DNA from: Lachnospiraceae bacterium UBA3282
Lineage (GTDB): Bacteria; Bacillota; Clostridia; Lachnospirales; Lachnospiraceae
DNA: 14,956 bases
Assembly (NCBI GenBank): GCA_002361735.1
Contig: DETS01000043.1
Span: 1-14,956, forward strand
Reading direction: 5' to 3'
Shown: positions 6,978 through 13,658 of the stretch, piece by piece
How positions within the stretch are numbered: position 1 is the first letter of the stretch
How the letters are laid out: each line of letters starts with the position of its first letter
Program-made: the position numbers and the translations under genes
The notes under the pieces: generated by a model
Told to the model about the DNA's origin: nothing
The model's input: only the letters and a program-made list of their open reading frames with translations
Database searches by the model: none

Positions 6978-7692
6978 GAGAAAAAGAATATTTGAGATAA
7001 TCGAATTATCGGACGAGAACGACAGGGCGGGAAGGGCATACGATTGCTTTATGATGGCGGTAATCGTAGCAAGTTTAATTCCTTTGGCATTTAAGGGAAC
7101 GAATACAGTATTTATGCTGATAGAGAAAATGTCAGTGGTTGTATTTGTAGCAGATTACATACTCAGACTAATAACCGCAGACTATAAAACGGGAAAAAGT
7201 TTAGGGGGGGGGGTATTTGCTTTTGTACTATATCCATTTACGCCGATGGCATTGATAGATATGGTGGTAATAGTATCGTCTCTTAATTTTATCGCGTCAG
7301 GATATAAGGTACTAAAGTTACTTAGATTGATGAGGACATTCAGAGTATTTAGAGCATTGAAAATAATACGATACTCAAAAAGTGTAACAATAATATGCAA
7401 TGTAATTAAAAAGCAGAAAGAACCATTGCTGGCGGTGTGTGTATTGGCAGCAGGATATATAATGATTTGTGCATTGATCATATTTAACGTAGAGCCGGAT
7501 ACATTTGAAAATTTTTTTGAGGCTGTATATTGGGCTACGGTGAGCCTCACAACAATGGGGTATGGAGATATATATCCGATCTCGACGATAGGAAGAGTAG
7601 TGACAATGGTATCGTCATTTGTAGGAATTGCAATAGTCGCACTTCCGGCAGGAATTATAACAGCAGGATATATGGAAGAGATAAAAGAATAA
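6976..7692 (+). CDS. Voltage-gated K+ channel (6-TM), prophage cargo
   Basis: A complete 238-residue Kv-type channel subunit. S1 is about residues 22-40. S2 is about 47-66, with acidic E50 and D60 and then R64. S3 (about 89-105) has the conserved Asp, D95. S4 has basic residues at 111, 114, 117, 120, 123, 126, 129 and 132, a perfect every-third spacing. S5 is about 150-171. The pore helix leads to the filter T193-M-G-Y-G-D198, followed by Y-P. S6 (about 203-232) contains the P224-A-G hinge. There is no T1 domain or nucleotide-binding domain; size is close to compact prokaryotic Kv channels such as KvLm and KvAP. It should form a tetramer in the host membrane and pass K+ on depolarisation. ATG 6976 is chosen for its binding site; the frame is open to 6916. 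GC is about 32% in a hand count of 7261-7380, against over 55% in capsid and major tail genes. Confidence 0.95.
   Translation: MRKRIFEIIELSDENDRAGRAYDCFMMAVIVASLIPLAFKGTNTVFMLIEKMSVVVFVADYILRLITADYKTGKSLGGGVFAFVLYPFTPMALIDMVVIVSSLNFIASGYKVLKLLRLMRTFRVFRALKIIRYSKSVTIICNVIKKQKEPLLAVCVLAAGYIMICALIIFNVEPDTFENFFEAVYWATVSLTTMGYGDIYPISTIGRVVTMVSSFVGIAIVALPAGIITAGYMEEIKE
7204..7213 (+). repeat. Ten-G homopolymer inside the channel gene
   Basis: Ten consecutive G residues encode Gly77-Gly78-Gly79 and the first base of Val80, in the S2-S3 loop. Loss of one G would bring a stop at 7253-7255. Gain of one G would bring a stop at 7284-7286. Both remove S4 and the pore. This is a candidate slipped-strand phase switch, and also a place where assembly error is possible. 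In the sequence given, the frame is intact. Confidence 0.8.
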
Positions 7693-7711
7693 TAAAGATA
7701 ATGAGGGAGAT

Positions 7712-7772
7712 AAAAGAGAGCTGGCACAAAGCCAAAGCCGAGAATCGGCAGCGGGTGGTCAGCTCTCTTTTT
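7712..7772 (+). terminator. Branched terminator-like structure after the channel gene
   Basis: A perfect 12-bp outer stem pairs AAAAGAGAGCTG (7712-7723) with CAGCTCTCTTTT (7760-7771), giving five T residues at 7768-7772. It encloses a small hairpin GCCGA-GAA-TCGGC (7737-7749) and possibly a second, weak one (GGC/GCC, 7723-7733). The A-rich left arm makes it potentially bidirectional. With the promoter at 6916-6944 it brackets the channel gene as a separate transcription unit. Confidence 0.65.
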
Positions 7773-7794
7773 GTATATTAAAGAGGGAAAAAGA

Positions 7795-8232
7795 ATGGCA
7801 GAGTTTAATACGATAGGTTTGGAGGAGATAGAAAAGGCATTTGTGAACATGGAACAAGCGGCAGTGGAGGCAGTGCCAAAGATGTTAAAGGCAGGCGCAG
7901 ATGTTTTAGTGGAAGCACAGAGGGAAGAGGCGCGGGCGATGGGATTGGATAAGACAGGAGGGTTTGTTAATTCCATAAAGGCAACGGCAGTTAAAGGAAA
8001 TGAGACAGAAAAGTGGGTAGACGTATATCCGCAAGGGAAAGCAGATCATGGTAATGACAGAAAGAAAAGTAGAGAAAATGTGAGATATGCAACAATAGGA
8101 TATGTGGCAGAGTATGGAACAAGCAAAAAGGCAGCAAGACCATATATGACAGTAGCAAACGAAAAGGCGCATGATAAAGTAGTTGATGCAGAATTAGCAA
8201 TATGGGAGACGATGAACAATGGTCAATCTTAA
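7795..8232 (+). CDS. Tail completion protein, HK97 gp10-like
   Basis: A 145-residue protein of the HK97 gp10 family, a neck/tail-completion component joining tail to head. The diagnostic C-terminal region YVAEYGTSKKAARPYM lies at about residues 104-119, and the N-terminal half is a long helix (residues 8-48) as in other members. ATG 7795 follows AGAGGG (7782-7787); an upstream in-frame ATG at 7771 sits in the terminator and has no binding site. GC is about 42-45% in hand-counted lines, between the channel gene and the rest of the module. The last 14 bases overlap the next gene. Confidence 0.85.
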   Translation: MAEFNTIGLEEIEKAFVNMEQAAVEAVPKMLKAGADVLVEAQREEARAMGLDKTGGFVNSIKATAVKGNETEKWVDVYPQGKADHGNDRKKSRENVRYATIGYVAEYGTSKKAARPYMTVANEKAHDKVVDAELAIWETMNNGQS

Positions 8233-9148
8233 AAAAACGCTGGAAAAAGCAGGAATACCAGTGCAAAGGGGAGTTTATAACGGGAGGGACAAGCCGCCCG
8301 CATATTGCACTTTTCTTAGAATGCTGAGTACCAAGGTAATCAATGCAGACGATGAAGGAAAAGAAAGTCGTGAATTGTACAGGGTGACACTTTTTCAAAA
8401 AGGTGATTACGAAGAACAGCTAAATAAGATTATAAGTGTGCTTAGAGACGAAGGAATATATATTAACAGCATTGATGCGGAAAACTATGAGCAAGATACA
8501 GGATATTGGATGGCACCGATAACAATAGAAATATTAAAGGAGGATGAGGAAATGACGTTAGGATTGAGAGATTTGTACTACGCAGTAATGAAGGAGCAGG
8601 ACGGAGTAGAGAGCTACGATAAGCCTAAGAAAATGGCAGAGGCGATGAGTGCAGATTTATCTGTGAACGTGGCAGAGGGTAAGCTCTTTGCGGATGACGC
8701 ACTCTCGGAGGATGTAAAGAAGTTTACAAGCGGCACGATCAAGCTGGGTATCAAAGACCTTATCGCAGCAGTAGTCGCGGAACTGCTCGGCCAGAAGGTA
8801 GACGGTAACAATGTGGTATGGGCCGGAGGCGACGACGAACCGCCCTATGTGGCGATCGGATTCAGGGCAAAGAAAACAGGCGGAAGATTCAAGTACATTT
8901 GGCTGCTCAAATGTAAATTCAAGGTGCCGGGAGAGAAGTACCAAACGGAAGGCGAAAGTATCACATTCAACACGCCGGAGATCGAAGGAACGATCCTGCT
9001 CAATAAGGATAATCGCTGGAAGGCGGATATTGTAGCGAAAGAGACGGATGCAGTGGCGCAAACGTGGTTTGATGCGGTGCAGGAATACAAACAGCCCGAA
9101 GAGACAGAAGCAGGCGGGGAAACAGAAGAAAATATCCCTACAGCATAA
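8219..9148 (+). CDS. Tail terminator fused to major tail protein
   Basis: A 309-residue open frame in which two proteins that are usually separate are joined. Residues 1-111 have the size and slot of a siphovirus tail terminator (tail component), which caps the tail tube at the head end; it contains GVYNGRDKPPAYCTFL and RVTLFQKGDY. Residues 112-309 are a complete major tail protein with its own start signal (listed separately). No stop codon separates them: the frame reads straight through the binding site of the second gene. The start at 8219 overlaps the gp10-like gene. Either a fusion protein is made together with free tail protein from the internal start, or a lost stop codon or single-base change reflects decay or sequence error. 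Confidence 0.6.
   Translation: MVNLKKTLEKAGIPVQRGVYNGRDKPPAYCTFLRMLSTKVINADDEGKESRELYRVTLFQKGDYEEQLNKIISVLRDEGIYINSIDAENYEQDTGYWMAPITIEILKEDEEMTLGLRDLYYAVMKEQDGVESYDKPKKMAEAMSADLSVNVAEGKLFADDALSEDVKKFTSGTIKLGIKDLIAAVVAELLGQKVDGNNVVWAGGDDEPPYVAIGFRAKKTGGRFKYIWLLKCKFKVPGEKYQTEGESITFNTPEIEGTILLNKDNRWKADIVAKETDAVAQTWFDAVQEYKQPEETEAGGETEENIPTA
8552..9148 (+). CDS. Major tail protein (phi13-type)
   Basis: A 198-residue tail tube protein of the phi13 major tail family; many copies stack around the tape measure. It begins MTLGLRDLYYAVM and carries the typical KLGIKDL (about residues 65-71) and RAKKTGGRFKYIWLLKCKF (about 99-117), with an acidic Glu-rich C-terminus. ATG 8552 lies 8 bases after a near-perfect AAAGGAGG (8536-8543), strong evidence that translation starts here although the frame is open upstream to 8219. 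GC rises to about 60% (hand count of 8821-8880), unlike the two genes before it, so a mosaic junction is likely near this start. Confidence 0.88.
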   Translation: MTLGLRDLYYAVMKEQDGVESYDKPKKMAEAMSADLSVNVAEGKLFADDALSEDVKKFTSGTIKLGIKDLIAAVVAELLGQKVDGNNVVWAGGDDEPPYVAIGFRAKKTGGRFKYIWLLKCKFKVPGEKYQTEGESITFNTPEIEGTILLNKDNRWKADIVAKETDAVAQTWFDAVQEYKQPEETEAGGETEENIPTA

Positions 9149-9173
9149 CAACAATAAAAAAGGAGAGGAGGAG

Positions 9174-9200
9174 AGGGCGAGGCCACAAGGCACTCGCCCT
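9174..9200 (+). other. Hairpin between binding site and chaperone start
   Basis: AGGGCGAG-GCC (9174-9184) pairs with GGC-A-CTCGCCCT (9189-9200) around a 4-base loop, with one bulged A (9192). No T run follows, so it is a poor terminator. It lies between a purine-rich AGGAGAGGAGGAG (about 9160-9172) and the ATG at 9212, which has no binding site next to it. Folding would bring the two closer. Confidence 0.55.
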
Positions 9201-9211
9201 TAAATATTATT

Positions 9212-9601
9212 ATGAGCGTAATAAGGGATGGAGGAGCAACAGTCTGGTTAAGAGGAAAAGAGCATCGTCTGTTATGCTCGCTGAATGCTCTTGACGAAAT
9301 GCAGGAAAGATTCGGGGGATATGACAAGCTGGGAGAGGTTTTTGACGATAAGAACCCGAACGTCATAAAGGATCTCAGGTGGTTATTAACGCTGCTGATC
9401 AACGAGGGAATGGACGATGAACAGGAAGAAATGACAGAAAAACAGGTTGGAAAACTTGTGACAATTGAAAATTTGGCGCAGATAAAAAGTGCAATATTTG
9501 AAGCATTTGCGAAGGGAGTAAACGGAGAAGGAAAAGAAGAAAGGGACGAGCCGGAGAACGGGGGCAGTGAAGAGGGAAACAGGGAGGCCGCGCAGGAGTA
9601 A
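9212..9601 (+). CDS. Tail assembly chaperone, short form (gpG-like)
   Basis: A 129-residue protein in the position of lambda gpG: after the major tail protein and before the tape measure gene. Residues 1-100 are a compact alpha/beta domain (VWLRGKEHRLLCSLNALDEMQERFGGYDKL and a TIENLAQIKSAIFEAFAKG helix). The last 25 residues are Glu/Gly-rich. It is expected to coat the tape measure protein and recruit tail tube subunits, and is absent from the finished tail. The ATG at 9212 lacks an adjacent ribosome binding site; a purine-rich one lies beyond a hairpin. A -1 frameshift near the end makes the longer form. The quoted stretch is split for identification only. Confidence 0.85.
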   Translation: MSVIRDGGATVWLRGKEHRLLCSLNALDEMQERFGGYDKLGEVFDDKNPNVIKDLRWLLTLLINEGMDDEQEEMTEKQVGKLVTIENLAQIKSAIFEAFAKGVNGEGKEERDEPENGGSEEGNREAAQE

Positions 9602-9619
9602 TAGATACTGCGCGGCTTC
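9574..9619 (+). promoter_or_regulatory. Programmed -1 frameshift signal
   Basis: The heptamer G-GGA-AAC (9574-9580) is in the correct zero-frame phase for a X-XXY-YYZ slip and is one base from the lambda G/GT site GGGAAAG. A 12-bp stem (9584-9595 with 9608-9619, strongest from 9587) starts 3 to 6 bases downstream. Its loop contains the zero-frame stops TAA TAG (9599-9604). The -1 frame opens only at 9571, so the slip must happen between 9571 and 9601. Confidence 0.85.
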
Positions 9620-9807
9620 TTTATATCGCGATGGCGATGCTAGGATTTACAGAGCGAGAGGCATGGAAAAAGACACCATATCAGATCATTACTCTATTTG
9701 GGTATCACAAGGAATATAATCAGCATATTTTCGGGACGGGATTACAGAATGGACTAACCAAAGAGGGGGTAATGGATGATATAGATATGGCGTTAGGGGG
9801 GTTATAA
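9580..9807 (+). CDS. Frameshift extension of tail chaperone (gpGT-like)
   Basis: After slipping at 9574-9580, translation continues from CAG at 9580 for 75 residues to the TAA at 9805-9807. The long form is therefore 123 + 75 = 198 residues. The extension (LLYIAMAMLGFTEREAWKKT, then a helix ending GFTE...LFGYHKEY) resembles the T domain of siphovirus chaperones, which contacts the tail tube protein. An internal ATG at 9631 has no ribosome binding site, so separate translation is unlikely. In lambda the correct ratio of short to long form is needed for tail assembly. The stop lies two bases before the tape measure start. Confidence 0.82.
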   Translation, partial: QGGRAGVIDTARLLYIAMAMLGFTEREAWKKTPYQIITLFGYHKEYNQHIFGTGLQNGLTKEGVMDDIDMALGGL

Positions 9808-9809
9808 GA

Positions 9810-12779
9810 ATGGCGGATAAGGAAGCAAAGATAAATACAAGATTAGGAATGACCGGGGAAAGGGAATATAAGGAGGCGTGCAAAGAAATCGGGAAAAACC
9901 TTTCCCTGATCAATTCCGAAATGAAGCTTGTGACGGCTGAATATAAGAACAATGCAAATAGCACAGAAGCACTAACAAAAAAGCAGGAACTCTTACAGAG
10001 AACATATGACGAGCAGGCAAAAAAAGTAGAGGCAGCAGAAAAAGCGTTAAAGCAATATGAAAACGCAGAGAATAAAAATACAGATGCGATTCAGAAGGCA
10101 CAAAAGGAACTGAACTACCAAAAAGCTGCTCTTGCAAATACAAATAATGCGCTAAAGGATAATGAAAAGGCACTTGAAAATGCAGAAAAGGCGGCGAGTG
10201 CAGGAGCAAAGGCACAGGAGCAGTACAAAAAGGCGTGTGAGGATGTAGACCAAAATCTAAATGTATTAAGCGCACAGATGCAGGAAATCAATGCAAAGTA
10301 CGCAGACAACGGAAATAGCGCGGCGGCAGCAGCGGAAAAGCAGGAAGTATTAAAAAAGACATACGACGAACAGGCAAGAAAAGTAATGGAGACAAAGGGC
10401 GCGTATGAAAGCATTAAAAGAGAGTACGGAGAAAACAGCAAAGAGGCAAAAGAGCTTGAAGCGCAGCTATATAAAGAAAAAGCCGCATTATATGAAGTGG
10501 AAAATCAGCTAAAGGAAACAGAGAAAAGCCACAGTAATTTCGGTGAAGTATTGGGAGGAAAACTCGCTTCGGCATGTAAAGCAGCGGCGGCAGCTATAGC
10601 GGCAATCGGTACGGCGGCAGTAGCGGCGGGAAAGAAAATGTTTGACGTCGCAACGGAAACAGCGGCAGCGGGCGATAAAGTTGATAAAGCAAGTCAGAAG
10701 GTAGGTCTTTCCGCAGAAGCATATCAGAAATGGGACTATGCTATGGGGCTGGCAGGCACATCAATGGATACTTGTAAAGGCGGAATCAAAAAACTGACTG
10801 ATACTATAGACGATGCAAATAACGGGACAAAATCGGCAATAGAAAAATTTGAACGGTTAGGCATATCTGTAGATGATCTTAAAGGTAAAAGCCGCGAAGA
10901 TATTTTTGGGATGGCGATAGAGGCATTGCAGAATGTATCGGATGAAACAGAAAGAGCGGCACTTGCAAATGATATATTCGGGAAAAGCGGATCAGAACTT
11001 GCACCCCTCTTAAATCAGGGGTCAGAAGCGACTAAAGCGGCATTGGAAGAGGCAAAACAATACGGAATGGTAATGAGTAACGAGGCGGTAGCGGCAAGCG
11101 CCGCCTTTTGTGATGCGCAGGCAAAACTGCAAGGGACGTTTGCAGGAGTGAAAAACAGCATTACAAGCGAAATGTTACCGTCTTTGACGATGATTATGAG
11201 CGGCTTGAGCGATCTTATGGTCGGGAATAAAGAAGCGGGAGAGGAGATTAAAAAGGGAGTAACGGGTATCGTAAAAAGCATATCCGAAATGATACCGCAG
11301 ATATTGGAACTTGTAACCAATATTGCGGGTGCGGTTTTAGAAAGTGCGCCTGCAATCATACAGGCATTGGCGGAAGGAATCATAAGCGCATTGCCTGTTT
11401 TACTGCCGACAGTAACGAAAGTGCTTACAAGTATATTAGATATGCTCTTACAACTATTGCCGGAGATATTAGATGCTGGAATGAAAATGCTGGTTTCTCT
11501 CGCACAGGGAATCGCCCAGGCGCTTCCCACACTCCTGCCAACGATCGTGAGCGTGATAACAGAGATCGTAACGATGCTCATTGATAACATCCCCATGCTG
11601 ATAGATGCGGCGATGCAGTTATTAAAGGGTCTGGCGGATGGGCTGGTCGCGGCAATACCCGTACTTGTACAGAGCCTGCCGCAGATCATACAGAGCATCA
11701 TTACGGCGATCGTAGAGAGCCTGCCGATGATCATAGCCAGTGCGGGCGATATCATCGTCGCACTGATCGACGGATTGATCCAGGCGATCCCGCTGTTGGT
11801 AGAGGCAACGCCGCAGATCATAGCGGCGATCGTGATGGGATTGATAGAAGGACTCCCGCAGATTTTGGAGGCAGCAGGCGAGCTTGTCATAACGATCATA
11901 ACGAAGCTGGGAGAACTGCCGGGGATGATAGCGGAGGCAATCGCAGACGGCATCGTAAGAGTAGCACAATGGGGCGCACAGATGCAGGAAAAGGGCCACG
12001 AAGTGGTTACGGAGTTTGTCGCGAAGATCATAGAGATTGCAAAGGAACTGCCGGGCAAGATATGGAACGCGATAATAACTGCCGTTACAAAGGTAGCACA
12101 ATGGGGGCAGCAGATACGGCAAAAAGGGCGTGAGGTTATCACAAACTTTGTAAACAGTATCATTCAGATCGTAAAAGAACTGCCGGGCAAGATATGGAAT
12201 GCAATCATAGGGGCGGTGCAGAAGGTCGCTGAGTGGGGCAGACAGATCAAAGAAAAGGCCGTGGAAGGCATGAAAGCGGTAGTGGAAGGCATCAAGAGCG
12301 TGTTTTCCAATATCGGAGAAACATTCCTGTCCTTCGGTAAAAACATGGTAGAAGGAATCTGGAATGGCATAAACGGGGCAACACAGTGGATCAAAGACAA
12401 GATATCCGGGTGGGTCGGTAATGTAACTGATTTTCTCAAGAAGCTGTTCGGGATCGAAAGCCCGTCAAAGCTGATGCGTGATGAAGTCGGCGTATATCTG
12501 GCAAAAGGTATAGGCGTAGGGTTTGCGCTCGGCATGAAAGATGTAAAGGAGCAGATCGAGCAGAGCATACCGAGGGAGTTTGATGTACAGACAAAGACAA
12601 ACTTTCGGACGGCAGCAGGACAGCAGGAAGCGGCGGTACATGGAAGCGGAGCGAGGGCAGCAGGCGGCGTAAATGTGAATGTCGTGCAGAACATATACGC
12701 AGACAAGACAGATTACGCAGGACAGCAGAGAGAAGCGGCGCGGCAGATGAAGCAAGTAGCGAGGATGGTGTTTGCATGA
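9810..12779 (+). CDS. Tape measure protein
   Basis: A 989-residue tape measure protein, which sets tail length and travels into the cell membrane at DNA entry. Residues 18 to about 245 are two homologous coiled-coil units (Y20 and Y139 mark equivalent positions, 119 residues apart). Residues 248-270 are an Ala-rich membrane-like helix. About 275-470 match the conserved phage tail tape measure core (KVGLSAEAYQKW, NDIFGKSGSELAPLL). About 493-707 are hydrophobic amphipathic repeats with Pro/Gly spacing. About 702-833 are three 44-residue repeats. At about 1.5 angstrom per residue the tail would be near 150 nm (inference). A run of G residues (9796-9801) serves as the binding site. The stop overlaps the next start (ATGA). 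Confidence 0.95.
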   Translation: MADKEAKINTRLGMTGEREYKEACKEIGKNLSLINSEMKLVTAEYKNNANSTEALTKKQELLQRTYDEQAKKVEAAEKALKQYENAENKNTDAIQKAQKELNYQKAALANTNNALKDNEKALENAEKAASAGAKAQEQYKKACEDVDQNLNVLSAQMQEINAKYADNGNSAAAAAEKQEVLKKTYDEQARKVMETKGAYESIKREYGENSKEAKELEAQLYKEKAALYEVENQLKETEKSHSNFGEVLGGKLASACKAAAAAIAAIGTAAVAAGKKMFDVATETAAAGDKVDKASQKVGLSAEAYQKWDYAMGLAGTSMDTCKGGIKKLTDTIDDANNGTKSAIEKFERLGISVDDLKGKSREDIFGMAIEALQNVSDETERAALANDIFGKSGSELAPLLNQGSEATKAALEEAKQYGMVMSNEAVAASAAFCDAQAKLQGTFAGVKNSITSEMLPSLTMIMSGLSDLMVGNKEAGEEIKKGVTGIVKSISEMIPQILELVTNIAGAVLESAPAIIQALAEGIISALPVLLPTVTKVLTSILDMLLQLLPEILDAGMKMLVSLAQGIAQALPTLLPTIVSVITEIVTMLIDNIPMLIDAAMQLLKGLADGLVAAIPVLVQSLPQIIQSIITAIVESLPMIIASAGDIIVALIDGLIQAIPLLVEATPQIIAAIVMGLIEGLPQILEAAGELVITIITKLGELPGMIAEAIADGIVRVAQWGAQMQEKGHEVVTEFVAKIIEIAKELPGKIWNAIITAVTKVAQWGQQIRQKGREVITNFVNSIIQIVKELPGKIWNAIIGAVQKVAEWGRQIKEKAVEGMKAVVEGIKSVFSNIGETFLSFGKNMVEGIWNGINGATQWIKDKISGWVGNVTDFLKKLFGIESPSKLMRDEVGVYLAKGIGVGFALGMKDVKEQIEQSIPREFDVQTKTNFRTAAGQQEAAVHGSGARAAGGVNVNVVQNIYADKTDYAGQQREAARQMKQVARMVFA
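11913..12308 (+). repeat. 132-bp tandem repeats in the tape measure gene
   Basis: Three units start at 11913, 12045 and 12177, each 132 bp (44 codons), and the third decays toward its end. Each begins ELPG and contains VAQWG or VAEWG followed by a charged helix. The second and third units share a long stretch starting GAACTGCCGGGCAAGATATG. Confidence 0.85.
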
Positions 12780-13657
12780 TGTATGAGGTACTTACCTACA
12801 TAAACGACCGGGGCGAAAAGGTCAGGCTGGCGGTGGACAGCGTATATCACTGCAACGTGAGTACGGATGTAGACGGTATATCCAATGTGAAGAATACCGT
12901 CTACAAAACGTCGAGCATGGGGCAGAACGGAGAGAGCTACAACGGCCAGAAGATCGAGGCGAAGGACATAGACATCCACGGTGCGATCAACACGATGGAC
13001 AAAGAGAGAGCCTACGAACTGCGCAGGAAGCTGATAAAGATATTAAACCCGGAGATTGGCGGCAGGCTTGTCTATGAGTTTGGAGAATTTAAGAGAGTCA
13101 TACGATGCAGAGTGAGCGGAGAAGTAAAGCCGTACAGGAAAAATCTGTTCGTACAGTTTGACATCCCGCTGGAATGTCTCGATCCATTCTGGCGAGAGGA
13201 GACGGAGCAGAAGCAGGATATAGCAAGCTGGATTCCGTGCTTAGAGTTTCCCGTGGAGATCCCAGACGATGAGGGAATGGAGTTTGCTTACAGGGAGCCT
13301 AACGTGATCGTGGACGTATATAACGAAGGCGATGTACAGACAGGGATGCGGATAGAATTTCGCGCCACGGCAACACTCCACAATCCGATACTGCTAAACG
13401 TGGAGACAAGGGAGTTTATCAAGATCAATGCAGAAATGAAGGCAGGGGATATCGTAACGGTAGAGACGGGATACGGCAAAAAGGGCGCGACGCTGTACAG
13501 AGACGGCGTGACGGTCGATTTTTACAGGAAGTTAGACACAGACTCCACCTTCATGCAGCTTGAAGTAGGAGACAACATTTTCAGGTACGACGCAGACGAC
13601 GGCGTGGATATGTTGGAGGTATCCATCTACCACGATAACGGTTATTTGGGGGTATAA
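12776..13657 (+). CDS. Distal tail protein (Dit)
   Basis: A 293-residue distal tail protein, the hub ring joining the tail tube to the tip and fibre proteins. The N-terminal half carries the family hallmark of a helix followed by NP and a strand (RKLIKILNPEIGGRLVYEFG, about residues 84-103), then RCRVSGEVKPYRK and the belt region ending CLDPFW. The C-terminal half is a beta-rich domain (about 150-293). The start at 12776 overlaps the tape measure stop in an ATGA, so translation is coupled; ATG 12779 is a possible alternative. The next gene starts two bases after the stop. Position and motifs agree. Confidence 0.88.
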   Translation: MMYEVLTYINDRGEKVRLAVDSVYHCNVSTDVDGISNVKNTVYKTSSMGQNGESYNGQKIEAKDIDIHGAINTMDKERAYELRRKLIKILNPEIGGRLVYEFGEFKRVIRCRVSGEVKPYRKNLFVQFDIPLECLDPFWREETEQKQDIASWIPCLEFPVEIPDDEGMEFAYREPNVIVDVYNEGDVQTGMRIEFRATATLHNPILLNVETREFIKINAEMKAGDIVTVETGYGKKGATLYRDGVTVDFYRKLDTDSTFMQLEVGDNIFRYDADDGVDMLEVSIYHDNGYLGV

Positions 13658-13658
13658 C

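Noticed and set aside
7182..7976. Minus-strand frame of 264 codons across the channel gene and terminator
   Set aside because: It runs through the channel gene and the terminator structure and starts inside the gp10-like gene; the + strand protein has all Kv motifs, so this is a shadow.
2616..9148. Holin or lysis function for the channel or other small genes
   Set aside because: The channel has a full voltage sensor and K+ filter rather than holin features, and no endolysin lies in the window; a lysis-timing role stays only as one hypothesis.
11015..12163. Long minus-strand frame (382 codons) opposite the tape measure gene
   Set aside because: It mirrors the Ile/Leu/Ala/Gly repeats of the tape measure gene, has low-complexity Ser/Ile/Met composition and no ribosome site or family features.
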